64,000 bases of DNA from the NCBI GenBank assembly GCA_963678705.1, contig OY783217.1:8618001-8682000 (forward strand), written 5' to 3'. Position numbers and translations under genes: made by a program. Shown here piece after piece: positions 36,148 to 47,638 of the stretch. Origin of the DNA: Panorpa germanica (lineage: Eukaryota; Arthropoda; Insecta; Mecoptera; Panorpidae). Numbering within the stretch: the first letter of the stretch is position 1; every line of letters begins with the position of its first letter. The notes under the pieces are model-generated. The model was given only the letters and a program-made list of their open reading frames with translations, searched no databases and was not told where the DNA came from.

Positions 36148-37794
36148 TTTGCACTGATTTACTACGGTAATTTCTTGGCTCTTTGCAAACAGACACTGAG
36201 ATCGTTTGCAGAGTGCAATCGCGTTTATAATGCCCCTGCCATTCGTCTAATTGCGTGTCCATGTTTTGTAAGCAGACATACACTTAACGGATTGTTTTCT
36301 ATTTCCTATTTTCTTGTGCAAGTCACTGATCATGAAAACAAAAATCATGGTGGACACATGTGTGCCATTGTTTTGTTATATAACATATAATAATCCCTTT
36401 AAATAGGGTAATTAAGCGGTATCTTTTGAGGGAATGCATTGCTTCAATTATAATTTTATGTAATGGTCTTTTAATCTCTCGCAATTAATGTTTTATCTAT
36501 TATAATTTAATGATGTAATATTTTTTATGTTCTATTGATATCGTATACAGTATTTCACATGAAGCCGCTGTTGAAATGTGTTGGTAGTTAAGAAGAATGG
36601 GAAGAATTTATTTAATAATATAAATATACTGTATTACGACTAATATAGTCTGTGATTACGACTGTAATATTTTGTCCTTGAAATTAAGAATGACTGCTTC
36701 AGAACCCGAATTCTTTTATTATGTAAACATACAAAAATAAAAAAAGAAACAGAAAATTGGTTTGACAACCATGTCTTAATTTCTACAAAACTGTACAATA
36801 TATTTATAAATTTAAAATGAAATGATTTTACAGCATCAGTCTTGTTATTTTATAGGTACCCCTCCTATTAGAACGTAATCTTCAAATCATAACCTGTATT
36901 TTGAAAACTGTCAATTTTTGATAATTATGAAACAAAAGTATCTCACTGACATTTGTTTAATATGGTAATTCAATTAGGATATTGGCTTGTAAACACGGTC
37001 GCCATGAGTTATCAATTTTAATGTTGTAATGTAATAACAAATATATTGAAAAATATTTATTATGTAATTAGTTATGTGTACTAATTATGAAACACCTTCT
37101 TAATTAATGAATTTACATAACTAATTATTTAATTTCAAAACAATGAATCAATATGCTCAGAGATTGGCGTCCGCTAAATATTTTCTATTTTCACAAAAAC
37201 GTTTACAGTTTGAACACTTAAAAACAATTTTCAAAATTTCGCTCTTGTCATTATTTTTAGTTTAAGTTATCATGTGCGGAAATGTATTTATTGTAACTAA
37301 ACATTGGAGAAGTGTAAGTATTATTTCACATCTATTATTAATTTAGACGAAAAGTACTGAGCGGTACTTTTACCGAAATTTTGCAACTGGCGCTTTATAA
37401 ATATCCCAAATTTCTCGCAAATTATTTCTGTGTGAAATATAACTACCAAAACTTTGTGACGTCAGATTTTTTGAATGGCATAGGTCTACTGCCATCTTGA
37501 AATATATTTCTTGAATGACGTTTGTATTATTTTTATGAAGAATTTTCGAAAATATTTGTATTGTAACATTAAATATAAAATTAAAAAACAATATATTAAA
37601 TCAATTGGTGTATTTAATATATATTTATTTTTAAATGGTTTTAATGGAAATATTTTAACTACGTCTCTGCATCGTCTGCATTTCTTAATTTGTATATCTG
37701 GCGACATGTGTTTCTCGTCTTCTAGTAAATCACTTACTTATCTTCAATAAGTAGGTCGTATTTCTTTCCAACATAAAAGTGAATTCGTTTAACT
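36148..37794. other. Divergent intergenic region E10/E11
   Basis: Holds promoters of both genes; CTTATCT at 37737-37743 is a possible GATA site about 50 bp before the E11 ATG. Open frames at 37370-37750 are AT-rich and overlapping on both strands, and look incidental. Confidence 0.45.
36222..36229 (-). promoter_or_regulatory. TATA box of E10
   Basis: Reads TATAAACG on the minus strand, about 80 bp before the E10 ATG. Confidence 0.5.
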
Positions 37795-39440
37795 ATGGCA
37801 ACGTCTCAAGAAGAAAAATTACTTTTACCAAATGAAAAGTTAAAAATCGTCTTAAAGGAAATAATAAGAAATCATGGTATTATAGAGTACGACATGGAAA
37901 TATCTCCAGGGTGCAAGAAAGGGGATTGCCTCATTGGAAAAGTGTACAGGATTAATGTGAATGGAAGAAATGCTAAGAACGAAGAATCTTCCATAGCACT
38001 TATCTGTAAATTTCCAATAGATACGGAAAAAATGCGTGTCGATTCTTTCATTGAGAAGACGTTCACTAGAGAGTCTGTAATGTACCAAGACATCCTTCCT
38101 GAAATAAGAGCGTTTCAGGAACGGTTACATGTCGAGAATGGTTTTGAAAGTTTAGCTGAATGCTTGGCAACAAACACCGTTCAGTTTGAGGAATTCGTCG
38201 TCATGAAAGACCTGTGTCATGAGAAATTCGTCATGATGAAGCGATTAGCAAGACCAACGCATGCGCAAGTGATGTTAGTAATGGAGGAGCTAGGAAAGTT
38301 TCATGGAATTAGTTTCGCTCTTCGTGATCAAAGACCCGAAATACTGGAAAAGATTAAGAGGAAATTGCCAGAGCTTTATATTACTAAAAATATGGCTGAC
38401 TCACTAAAATATGCGATGTATACATTATTAAGTAGAGCTATCGAAACTATATCAGTTAGAGGAAAGTACAGGGAAAAATGGGAACATTTCCATAATAACT
38501 ATTTTGATATTTTATTGTCCAGCGTTGATACGGAACTAGCTGAACCGTATGCAACTGTCTGCCATGGTGATCTCAAGAATAACAACTTGTTGTTTAAGTA
38601 CGAGGTATGTTGTTTTAAGTATGGTATTTCATTCAAATTTAGATGTTATGCGAGGGTTCTTTTGAAAGACACTTTTAAAGAACTGAAGGCTCTTAGAATA
38701 GCTGTGAAATAAATAAGTAAAATACTTTCAAATTTAATATTATTAAGCTTTGCTTTAGTAAAATATATACATAATTAATAAGGTATGTTTTGCGTTTTGC
38801 GGATTAAATACATTCTAAGCAATATATTGAATTAAAATGTCTAAACTTAGCTTATGAAGGATGAATTTTATGTAAAGTTTTAGTTTTACCTTCGTAACAA
38901 TTGTGATATAAAATTCTCTGCATATCTATTATTTGTTTAAGCGTTATTTGAACTTTAAAAAGGTCAATACCTTTTAAACCAGAAATTGGTTTTACTAACT
39001 GATAAATATTTATGTATCGATTCCAGGGAAGCGAAGCGACAGTCGTCCGTTTAATTGATTGGCAAATGAGCCGTTTTGCGTCTCCTATTACCGACATCAT
39101 GTACTTTATCTTCTGCTGCACCGACAAACCGTTTAGGGACCTGCATTACGAAAGTATGCTCAAAACTTACCACACATCGCTGACTTCGTTTATTACGAAA
39201 CTAGGAAGTAATCCAGATAAACTGTTTTCTTCCACTGAGTTTAAAAAGCAGCTGACTAAATTTGGAATATTTGGTCTTTTAATGGCAACTACTGCTATGC
39301 CGGTCCTATTATCGGAGGCAGAAGACTTTGCAGATTATTATAAGGATAATACTTCTCTTGTGCAAAATGATATTAAGGAGCTGTACAAACAGAGGCTGAC
39401 AGACGTTCTCATAGACATGGTGGACCTTGAATATTTGTAA
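37795..39440 (+). CDS. EcKinase-family kinase E11 (subgroup C, divergent catalytic loop)
   Basis: Exons 37795-38604 (270 codons) and 39027-39440 (137 codons plus stop); 407 aa; 422-bp phase-0 intron (donor GTATGT, acceptor CCAG). Start MATSQEEKLLLPNEKL, with an N-terminal extension like that of E10. The catalytic loop reads HGDLKNNN (257-264), with Lys in place of the usual Trp; Asp and Asn are present. Metal motif DWQ at 281-283 in LIDWQMSRFASP. Exon 2 begins GSEATVVR instead of NGxPxExR. Ends DLEYL. Together with E9 it is the most divergent subgroup C member and has no close duplicate here. Confidence 0.91.
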
Positions 39441-39663
39441 TGACAAGAAACGAGAAATAGTATTAGAAACATGGCGATTTCGTCGTCAAGAGTGTCGAAG
39501 TTTTTGTACAATAAGAGAATTTGTTAATAGTTTGTATTTTTAAAAAACATCACGTTTATGTAAAATATAGTGTAATATATTTTTGTGCTATAAATTAAAA
39601 TGATAAATATTATTAATTGTCAACAAGATTCATTTTACATCAAGAAAAAAACGCTATGTACTC

Positions 39664-39715
39664 GTGAAAAGTGGTGAAATTTTTATTTTAATCCAAAGTA
39701 TAAATTTTGAGGTTC
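39664..39715 (+). repeat. Dispersed repeat, copy 2 (partner 28069-28119)
   Basis: GTGAAAAGTGGTGAAATTTT and CCAAAGTATAAATTTTGAGG. Both copies lie just downstream of plus-strand kinase genes (E8 and E11). Confidence 0.55.
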
Positions 39716-40304
39716 TTTTTTAGCATGGTCACGCTTGTCCTTTACTACCATCTACTATATAAAATATCATCATTACGTTTCTTATAATTATTTTTTATAC
39801 TAATATTTCCATTAAAATATAGATGGCGCAAGTAGTACTCACTTAATTTACTATCCATGTTCACAACCAACACAATATTTTTGTGGAATTCATTTTTAGT
39901 GATTATATTGTCCCAGATATGATAAAAAAGGAATAATTTATATGCTTCACATCACATTTTCAGCCTTCTTAGTAAAGGTATTATAATGAAATAGAATAAT
40001 TAACCCGAAACGCTAGTATATTTATTATTTAATATAACATTAATGGGCGAAAATAGGAATGTAAATTTTATTATTTACCTAACTATTATTTATTCTTACA
40101 AAAGTTTTTTAACAATATCATTAAATAAATAAATATACAATACATTTAACATCTTCTACAGATACCCTACTAAACACAGTTACATTTATTTAAAGTTTAC
40201 ATTTTACATTAAACATTTTTAGGTTAATTGACTTAGCTACCAACTTTGTAAAGGGTTGCTGTGTAAAATTACATACGTATCTTATATAATAACCTAAATC
40301 GTCA

Positions 40305-40430
40305 CATTTGTTAGCTTGCCACAAGCTGCTTTCAATGTACATTTTCTACTTCTCATATAGAAATTGCTTTACAGTTCAAGGTTCGTATTTGGAAGTGTTC
40401 CACAAGCTAATTCCAAGGTTCATTTTCTGC
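40305..40430 (-). repeat. TTAGCTTG-type dispersed repeat, two units, inverted
   Basis: TTAGCTTGCCACAAGCT, ATGTACATTTTCTACTTCTC, CCACAAGCTAATTCCAAGGT and TCATTTTCTGC; reverse-orientation relatives of 8761-8913. Confidence 0.6.
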
Positions 40431-40528
40431 AATCTGGATTTATTTAAAAAAAATTGAATTTTGAAGTGTCTACGATACTTTAAGATAATATCATGAACCT
40501 TAAACATTAACATAAACTTCTCCGTGTC

Positions 40529-42046
40529 TTATAAGTAACCTAAATCTACGCAGTCCTTAAGAACATCTGAAAATCTGGGTTGCCAGATAGCAGACGTCTT
40601 TCCATCATCAGTTATATCTTGTGAATTGCTAAGCATTTCTTCAAGAGGTTTGGTATCTTCACCCTGTCGCACAATTCCTGGAACTGCAAACACACTTACT
40701 GCTACACCGAGTTTTCCAAATTTCCGTAACTGATTTTGGAACTCAGAATAAGGAAATAATTTTTCAGGAGAACTTCCAAGTTCCGTTATAAATTGGCTCA
40801 AGGAATTGTAATAGGTTTTAAGTAGTGTTTCATAATGGAGTTTTCTCATGGGGTTTTCTGTGCAGCAGAAGATGTAGTACACCAGATCCAGCACTGGGCT
40901 TGCGTAACGAGTTACTTGGAAGTCCAATAAACACATTTCAGTTGGCTTCTCATTCTAAAAAGAAAAGATTTGTTGTTATCAGCGTTGCCATTGAACTAGA
41001 GTGTTGTAGATTCAAAACATGTGACATTACAAACATACTTATCTTATCTAATCTATACATTTCTAATCGTATGACCATGTCTTCAAGGTTTAATTGATTT
41101 AATTGTTGATCATTGTTGTTATTTATATACTATATTACATATTTAATTAAAAGCTACCACTATATTTAAATTATTGCTTTATTACGAGTCAATCTTACTA
41201 TTCTAACTAAAAATAGTTTTACCAGATTAAAATTAATGTATATTTAAAAATTGAACTAACCTCATACTGAAACATCATGTTATTGTTCCAACAATCGCCA
41301 TGGGTAATAACAGCGTATGGTTCTGCTAAATTCACATTAACACAATCCGTTAGGTACTGGTAATAATTAGAATATAAACCCTCCCATTTTTCTTTGTAAA
41401 TTCCATCAAACTCCATTACTTTATAACAACCTTCCAACATACCGTCAGTATAACTTTTAAACGCAGGCGAAAATTCTTCTTTAAATAATAGTTCAGGAAG
41501 TTCCCTCGAATATTTATTAAACATCTCAGGTTTTTGATCTTTAATTGCGAAACTAAGAGCATGAAACTTCCCTAGTGCCTTCATCACTAGTTCAGTGTGA
41601 GCTAAATCCAGCTTTTCTAATCTATTAAACATTCTATAATTCTTTTTACTTAAATCTTCCAGGATTAAGAACTCTTCTAGGTTTATAGAATTCGTGCTTA
41701 GGCACTTGGCATAAGAAGTGAAACCATTTTTAATTCCTTTTTCAACTTCAAAATTTTTCATAAAGTTTAATACCTCATCGTATACTTTAATTTCTCTTAG
41801 AAAATATTCCCGTAAGCCGAAATCTTTCCTTAAATTTTCACTGCTAACCGGAACTTTGCAGAATAAATGCAATTTGTCTTCTTTGTTATTTTCTTTGGTT
41901 CCTGTAACTTCAACTTTGTAAACGACACCCAGATAATTATCGCCTTTATTGGATCCAGATGACACTTCTATTTTGTAATTAACAAAACCACTTTCTTTTA
42001 TTATATTATCCAAGGATTTCTTAAGACTTTCAAAAGGTAGTTCCAT
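40529..42046 (-). CDS. EcKinase-family kinase E12 (subgroup C)
   Basis: Exons 41261-42046 (262 codons) and 40529-40954 (141 codons plus stop); 403 aa; 306-bp phase-0 intron (donor GTTAGT, acceptor TTAG). Catalytic loop HGDCWNNN at 249-256, DFQ at 273-275, end DLGYL. Exon 2 opens NEKPTE. A close tandem duplicate of E13: long identical stretches around residues 98-160, and related introns (both contain ACATTTCTAATCG-ATGACCA). Confidence 0.94.
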
Positions 42047-42092
42047 TTTATCGTTCTCTAAGTTGTCAGCTATTGATTATTATAGAAAATAA

Positions 42093-42101
42093 ACTGATAA
42101 G
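42093..42101 (+). promoter_or_regulatory. GATA site upstream of E12
   Basis: ACTGATAAG about 47 bp before the E12 ATG, conserved upstream of E13 at 45862-45870. A TATATAAG sequence lies at about 42162-42170 (minus strand), so the GATA site may fall in the leader. Confidence 0.4.
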
Positions 42102-42302
42102 CTTTACATGTGTACCTCCCAGCCACAGATCGATACTAAAACTACTTGGATTGTACAAACGCTTATATATAACGCCAAACGAAAGATATAATCTTCGTAA
42201 AACATTACGTCATATAACTAGCAACCTTGTCATTCAAATATAATGAAGCTATGTTCATACTTGCCGTTTGCCAGATTCCTACGCTTTGGTGTGTTAAATT
42301 TA

Positions 42303-42365
42303 TAGCTACTAGAGCGAAAACGTTCGTGCTCGTGTACAAATACATGAATCTATGCGCTGTGAACA
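42303..42365 (-). repeat. CACGAA-containing dispersed repeat, copy 2
   Basis: Inverted partner of 25017-25090: GCTACTAGAGCGAAAACGTT, CGTGTACAAATACATGAATC, GCGCTGTGAACA. Confidence 0.6.
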
Positions 42366-42544
42366 CGAACTATGTGTGCACGCATGCGTATTCATACCAC
42401 TAACTACTGTCTCACACTGCAGTTTCTGCTTTTTTATTAGAAGACATTGTAATAACAATGTCTATTAATTCTATACCATATATTAATTTAAGTGTTATTG
42501 ATTAATTTGGTGTCTTGTAGAAATTTTAATAGGTTAAATTACAT

Positions 42545-42800
42545 TGCAGTTATATTGCAGTATAGTATGTGTTCAACTGTTATTTCTTTATTGCAGATTA
42601 CACGAAAAAGATTGTTCTTTTCCTTTAAAAATATGTTCGTGTGAATTTTTTGTATGCCTATTCTAAGTCTCGTTATTGCCTTCTGTTTTTTTGGTAACTT
42701 GTGTTATAATACTTTGTAGTATTTTTTGATTCGATATAGTTTTTGTTCCCGTTCCTCTGTCCATCCTAGGTTGTATATTTTGAGTATCTCTTCATTTACT
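42545..42800 (-). mobile_element. LINE ORF2 C-terminal fragment
   Basis: On the minus strand, part of a LINE RNase H-distal end is readable: RLRIGIQKIHTNIFLKE followed by a zinc-knuckle-like ICN...TVEHILYC. It is the classic pattern RLRxGHxxxTH...CxxC...TVEHIL, here with one knuckle Cys lost and stops upstream. A different LINE family from that at 20629-20990. Confidence 0.72.
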
Positions 42801-43921
42801 ATAATATTGCAATGACCTGACACTCAGAGAAGAAAACCTTGAGTTATGTTTTTTTATTTTGACAATAAAATAGAAATATAAAAATATTATATAGTTTTAT
42901 AATTGAGTAATTAATTTATTTTCTGTTTTTATATTTCAATTTATGTAAATCTTACGTATGAAAAAAAATATCAAGTATATATATATATAAGGCGCAACCG
43001 GCGCAACCACAAATCACATATTAAATAGATTCACTGTGAACAAATAATTTTATCCATTTTGAGTGGTATGAACCCATTACCACAGGTAAGAGGATAGCAA
43101 TTTATGTTATCTCATTCTGTTAGTTGTGAAGCATTGCGAGTGACCTCTCTGTTTCAAAAATTGAATTTGTTTACACTAACCTATAAATGTAATAATTTAT
43201 TTGTTTACTATCATATTATCTGTGCTGTCATTTAATTCAAATATATTTCTATAAATATAATATCGATATGTTTTACTTTATCCTGCATTTTGAATTAAGC
43301 ATGAATTAAGCATTCATTATATCAATCCTCGATATTATCGAATTTCTTGATTAATTGAAGTTTTTTCATTTTCTTTGAATTTGTTTTTCTTTCCCATGTT
43401 ATTTTCCCTCTACATATCGAACGACTGGTCTGGATATGCCTCGATATTTCAAATTTACGCCTTGGATAAAATGATACTTTCATGCAAACAAACTACAATT
43501 TCAATTTTGTTTAAAAAATACACTTATGTTAATTATTTTACAAAATGATTACACATTTGCCTAACTTTAAGAATCAATGCATTATGTTATTATTGCTGTA
43601 ACAGTATTTCATAACTCAATTAAATGTAATTTCTCTGATTCCAGTGAGTTTAAAATTATTTTTGTATGAACCTTCACATATCTAAGTCAGTCAGAAATCA
43701 CCTCGATAATTCGAATAAAGGCAATATCGAAGTCATTGTTATTTCGATATTTTCTTATTCCCCTTGACATTCGATATATTGAGGTTGTTCTGTATTACAT
43801 ATAGTTGAACGCATAAAAGCAAAACTCATGAATGTATCTAGCGGGTTATAACTCACTTATAATATTACAAACCTTGAGTAAATTCTTTGGACTTAAAAAT
43901 CTATTTATATAATGAAGTAAC

Positions 43922-44564
43922 TCATAAGTAACCTAAATCTACACTGTGCTTTACAACATCTGACAATCTGGGTCGCCAAATAGCAGACGTCTTCTCGTCG
44001 TTGCTTAATTCTGATGAATTGTCAAGCATCTCATCAAAAGGTTTTGTATCCTCACCCTGGCGTACAATTGCTGGAATTACAAAAACACCCATTCCTACAC
44101 CAAATTTCCCAAACTTCCTTAACTGAGCTTGAAATTCCGAATAAGGGAATAATATTTCAGGAGAACTTCCAAGTTCCGTTAGAAATTGGCTCAAGGAATT
44201 GAAATACGTCTTAAGTAGTGTCTCATAATGAAGCTGTCTCATGGGGTTTTCTGTGCAGCAGAAGATGTAGTACATCAGGTCCAGGGCCGGACTGGCGTAT
44301 CGAGCTACTTGGAAGTCCAATAAGCAAACTTCAACTGGTTCTTCATTCTAAACATGGAAACAATCACAAATACAAATGTTTACTACAATGTTGTAAATTT
44401 AAATATGATCTAATTTTATCTAATACATACATTTCTAATCGAATGACCACATTTTGAAGGTTTACCAGATTTAGTTATTTAGAATTATATTGATTTAAGT
44501 TACATGGTACATATTTATTTAAAAGTTAACATAATTGAACTGTGAACTGATCTATTAGTGGTCG

Positions 44565-44606
<42 letters not shown>

Positions 44607-45841
44607 TATAATTATTTAATGAAATAAAGGTTAATCAATGAATATTGACGTTTTTACTTTATTAAATATCTAAAAATTTAAGGAAGATTTGAGTTTTGTT
44701 TCCCGCTTTATATTTCCTAATGTCACAAAGTCAATAGAATATAATAAATAATCAGTTTTATTTATCATTATATATCAGGTGCTAGCGCATTAGCGTTTCT
44801 TTCTGCATCTCTTTTGCACTTCTCTTGTTTAACAGCGAAAGCAAAGGTAAGTAAATGATGGTGCAAAAATAACCATTCTAATCGTTAATAATTTCTAAAA
44901 TATTGCGAAAAGAATAAAAATAATTGGATGGAGAATTGGAGGAAATTATATTAAGTAATCAAATACTTTTAAAAATGATAATAACAGCAAAAAATGATTA
45001 AGTTTATAATTGAGAAAGTTTATTTTAATTAAATATATTTAAAACCTAAACTCACCACGTACTGAAACATCATGTTATTGTTCCAACAATCCCCATGGGT
45101 AATAACAGCGTACGGTTCTGCTAAATGCCCTTTAACACAATCCGTTAGGTACTGATAATGATTAGAACAAAAATTTTCCCATTTTTCTTTGTATATTCCA
45201 TCAAACTCCATTACTTTATGACAAGTTTCAAACATTCCGTCAATATAACTTTTGACATTTGCCGCTGGCTCTTCTTTCAGAAATAATTCAGGGAGTTCCC
45301 TCGAATATTTATTAAACAGCTCAGGTTTTTGATCTTTAATTGCGAAACTAAGAGCATGAAACTTCCCTAGTGCCTTCATCACTAGTTCAGTGTGAGCTAA
45401 ATCCAGCTTTTCTAATCTATTAAACATTCTATAATTCTTTTTACTTAAATCTTCCAGGATTAAGAACTCTTCTAGATTGGTAGAATTCGTGCTTAGGCAC
45501 TTGGCATAAGAAGTGAAACCATTTTTAATTCCTTTCTCAATTTCAAATTGCTTCATATCATTTAATATTTCATCGTATACTTTATTTTCTCTTAGAAAGA
45601 ATTCTCTTAAGCCGAAATCTGCTCTTAAAGTTTTACTGTTGACCGGAACTTTGCAGAATAAATGCAATTTGTCTTCTTTGTTATTTTCTTTGGTTCCTGT
45701 AACTTCAACTTTGTAAACCACACCCAGATAATTATCGCCCTTATTGGATCCAGACGACACTGCTATTTTATAATTAACAAAACCACTTTCTTTTATTATT
45801 TTATCCAATGATTTCTCAATACTTTCAAATGGTAGTTCCAT
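43922..45841 (-). CDS. EcKinase-family kinase E13 (subgroup C)
   Basis: Exons 45056-45841 (262 codons) and 43922-44347 (141 codons plus stop); 403 aa; 708-bp phase-0 intron with donor GTGAGT and acceptor TTAG. Catalytic loop HGDCWNNN at 249-256, DFQ at 273-275, end DLGYL. The last codon of exon 1 is Val (GTG) where siblings have Glu, which leaves GTG|GTGAGT at the junction. The intron carries an 18-unit TA microsatellite (44567-44602) and a repeat at 44645-44860. TATAAAAG at 45929-45936 and ACTGATAAG at 45862-45870 lie upstream. Confidence 0.93.
44567..44602. repeat. (TA)18 microsatellite in the E13 intron
   Basis: Uninterrupted TA dinucleotides over 36 bp. Confidence 0.9.
44645..44860. repeat. 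Dispersed repeat, copy 1 (partner 58395-58690)
   Basis: Shares GACGTTTTTACTTTATTAAA-like sequence, TAATAAATAATC and GCATCTCTTTTGCACTTCTC with 58395-58690 on the same strand. No coding capacity seen. Confidence 0.6.
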
Positions 45842-47638
45842 GTTATCGTTCTGTAAGCTAAACTGATAAGCTTTGTATGTGTGTCTCTGAACTACTGATA
45901 GATACTAAACCTATTTGGATCGAACAAGCTTTTATACATCGTAGCGTTTCTGGCTTCAAATCTTCAGTGATCCTTCTTGTTAAATCATAATCATCAAACT
46001 CATGAGATAATGGAGTATAGTCCAGATAAAATAATCTTAAAATGTGTCTCCAAATAACTTATTGCGCCAAATTTACGAAAAAGCTGGTAAGTAAGTTATC
46101 CTAATTAATTTTGGAGTGTTGATTTTGAATATGTTTAATCATTAACAATTTTTAGTCAAGTGCTCCAGTTTACAACGGTGCAGCTAGGGTATTAAGTCGT
46201 CATATTCTAGCCATAGTCGTCGAAATCATATTCACCCGTCATTTTTTGACGGAGATGGTGACCTAAATTATCAAACTTGAGGGTAGAGAATAAAATATTC
46301 GGAATCAGGAAATGACATTCGGTAGCACGCAAAATATATTCAAAGTTAAAACTATTAAGCGTTCATAACAGTGAGGTGCGTCTTTGATAATTATATAAGC
46401 AACATGTAATTAAATATAATAAGCTTTTATCTTATTTTGAATGGCATTAAGAGTAATATTCACTTACTTCCTACAATATAAACTCCATTAAGAACCTCAC
46501 TTTGATAGCCAATGACTAAAATATCAGCACGTTTTATATGTATATGTAATTACATGTAGCCTTGATACAAGTACATATTTGTAATTATTGCGTTGTACAA
46601 AATAGATAAGGTTCAATTATATTTAACTATTGATTATATTGAAGAGTTATCCTAGTTTCGAGATATTCTTTTTGTAGATAAAGTGTTACCATACACAGTT
46701 TTATAGAAATTATATTTTTCGTTTTATAACGAAATTTTTTTAAACCAGTTTTAATAGGGATTATGGCAACGGAATATTTTAAGGTTAGAGTTTACTGCTT
46801 AATTCGTATATTTGTCCGCCAGAAGCGTGTCGATCAATCTCACTTATTATCTATGACAGTGTGTTCAATTCTAACCTTACTTTTTTAAACGTTTTAATAT
46901 CAAGATATAAAATATGTTTTTCAACATAAAAATGTAGAGAAACTCGATTAAAAATAACTTTTGCAATATAATTTTTAATGTTTATTTTATTTGTTGATAT
47001 TTTTCTGCATTCATTACTACGATCATACTAATATAATAACATTATGTTTATTTTAAAATGTGATTAATTTTAGAATTCAGAAATTCTAAAGTCAAATAGA
47101 CATTGCAAATACATGATGTTATCGAATTTGGATTTAAGAATACTCCCAGTATATAATCCTGTTACTTCAGGACCCACTTCAGTGAATCTGGATACAGTGG
47201 ACGCGTGGACGAATATGAATATCGGATCGGCACTTAGAGAATCGACTTTAAAACTTGGCATAAATATATTTTGTTGGAATTGATTATTAATAAATGATTG
47301 TTAAAGAAATTATTGAAATACGTTTTAGCACGAAAGATAAAAATTGAACGACATGACAAGAAACTTATAATAAGATCTGTGATAAACAAAGTTAATCAAT
47401 GTCATGCTGACTAAGACATTATTTAACTTACAACAAAAATATAATTAAAATGATGATAATTTTTTTGTTAAAAGTCATGTGATGTAATTACCAACACTGT
47501 AGAGTGTCTCTATGTGTTACGTCAATGTAATCGACTTCAAATTATATCTGAAAAGCTTTTACACTTTGTGTTTATCCTTCACTTGACAAGTAGTGTTTAT
47601 TTCCAGTTTGTTTTGTGTTCAAAATAGTTCCAAAAGAA
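45842..47638. other. Divergent intergenic region E13/E14
   Basis: Promoters of E13 and E14. A plus-strand open stretch at about 47078-47281 (67 codons, reading ...TSGPTSVNLDTVDAWTN...) is more gene-like in composition than its surroundings but unrecognised. Otherwise AT-rich. Confidence 0.45.
45862..45936 (-). promoter_or_regulatory. E13 promoter: TATA box and GATA site
   Basis: TATAAAAG on the minus strand (45929-45936) about 90 bp before the ATG, and ACTGATAAG (plus strand, 45862-45870) about 20 bp before it. Confidence 0.55.

Larger units (their letters stand above)
39441..40528. other. Convergent intergenic region E11/E12
   Basis: Contains a repeat at 39664-39715 (partner 28069-28119) and an inverted TTAGCTTG-type repeat (40305-40430). 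Remainder AT-rich. Confidence 0.5.
42047..43921. other. Intergenic region E12-E13
   Basis: Contains the E12 promoter, a CACGAA-type repeat (42303-42365), a LINE fragment (42545-42800) and otherwise AT-rich sequence with no features seen from 42810 to 43921. Confidence 0.5.
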
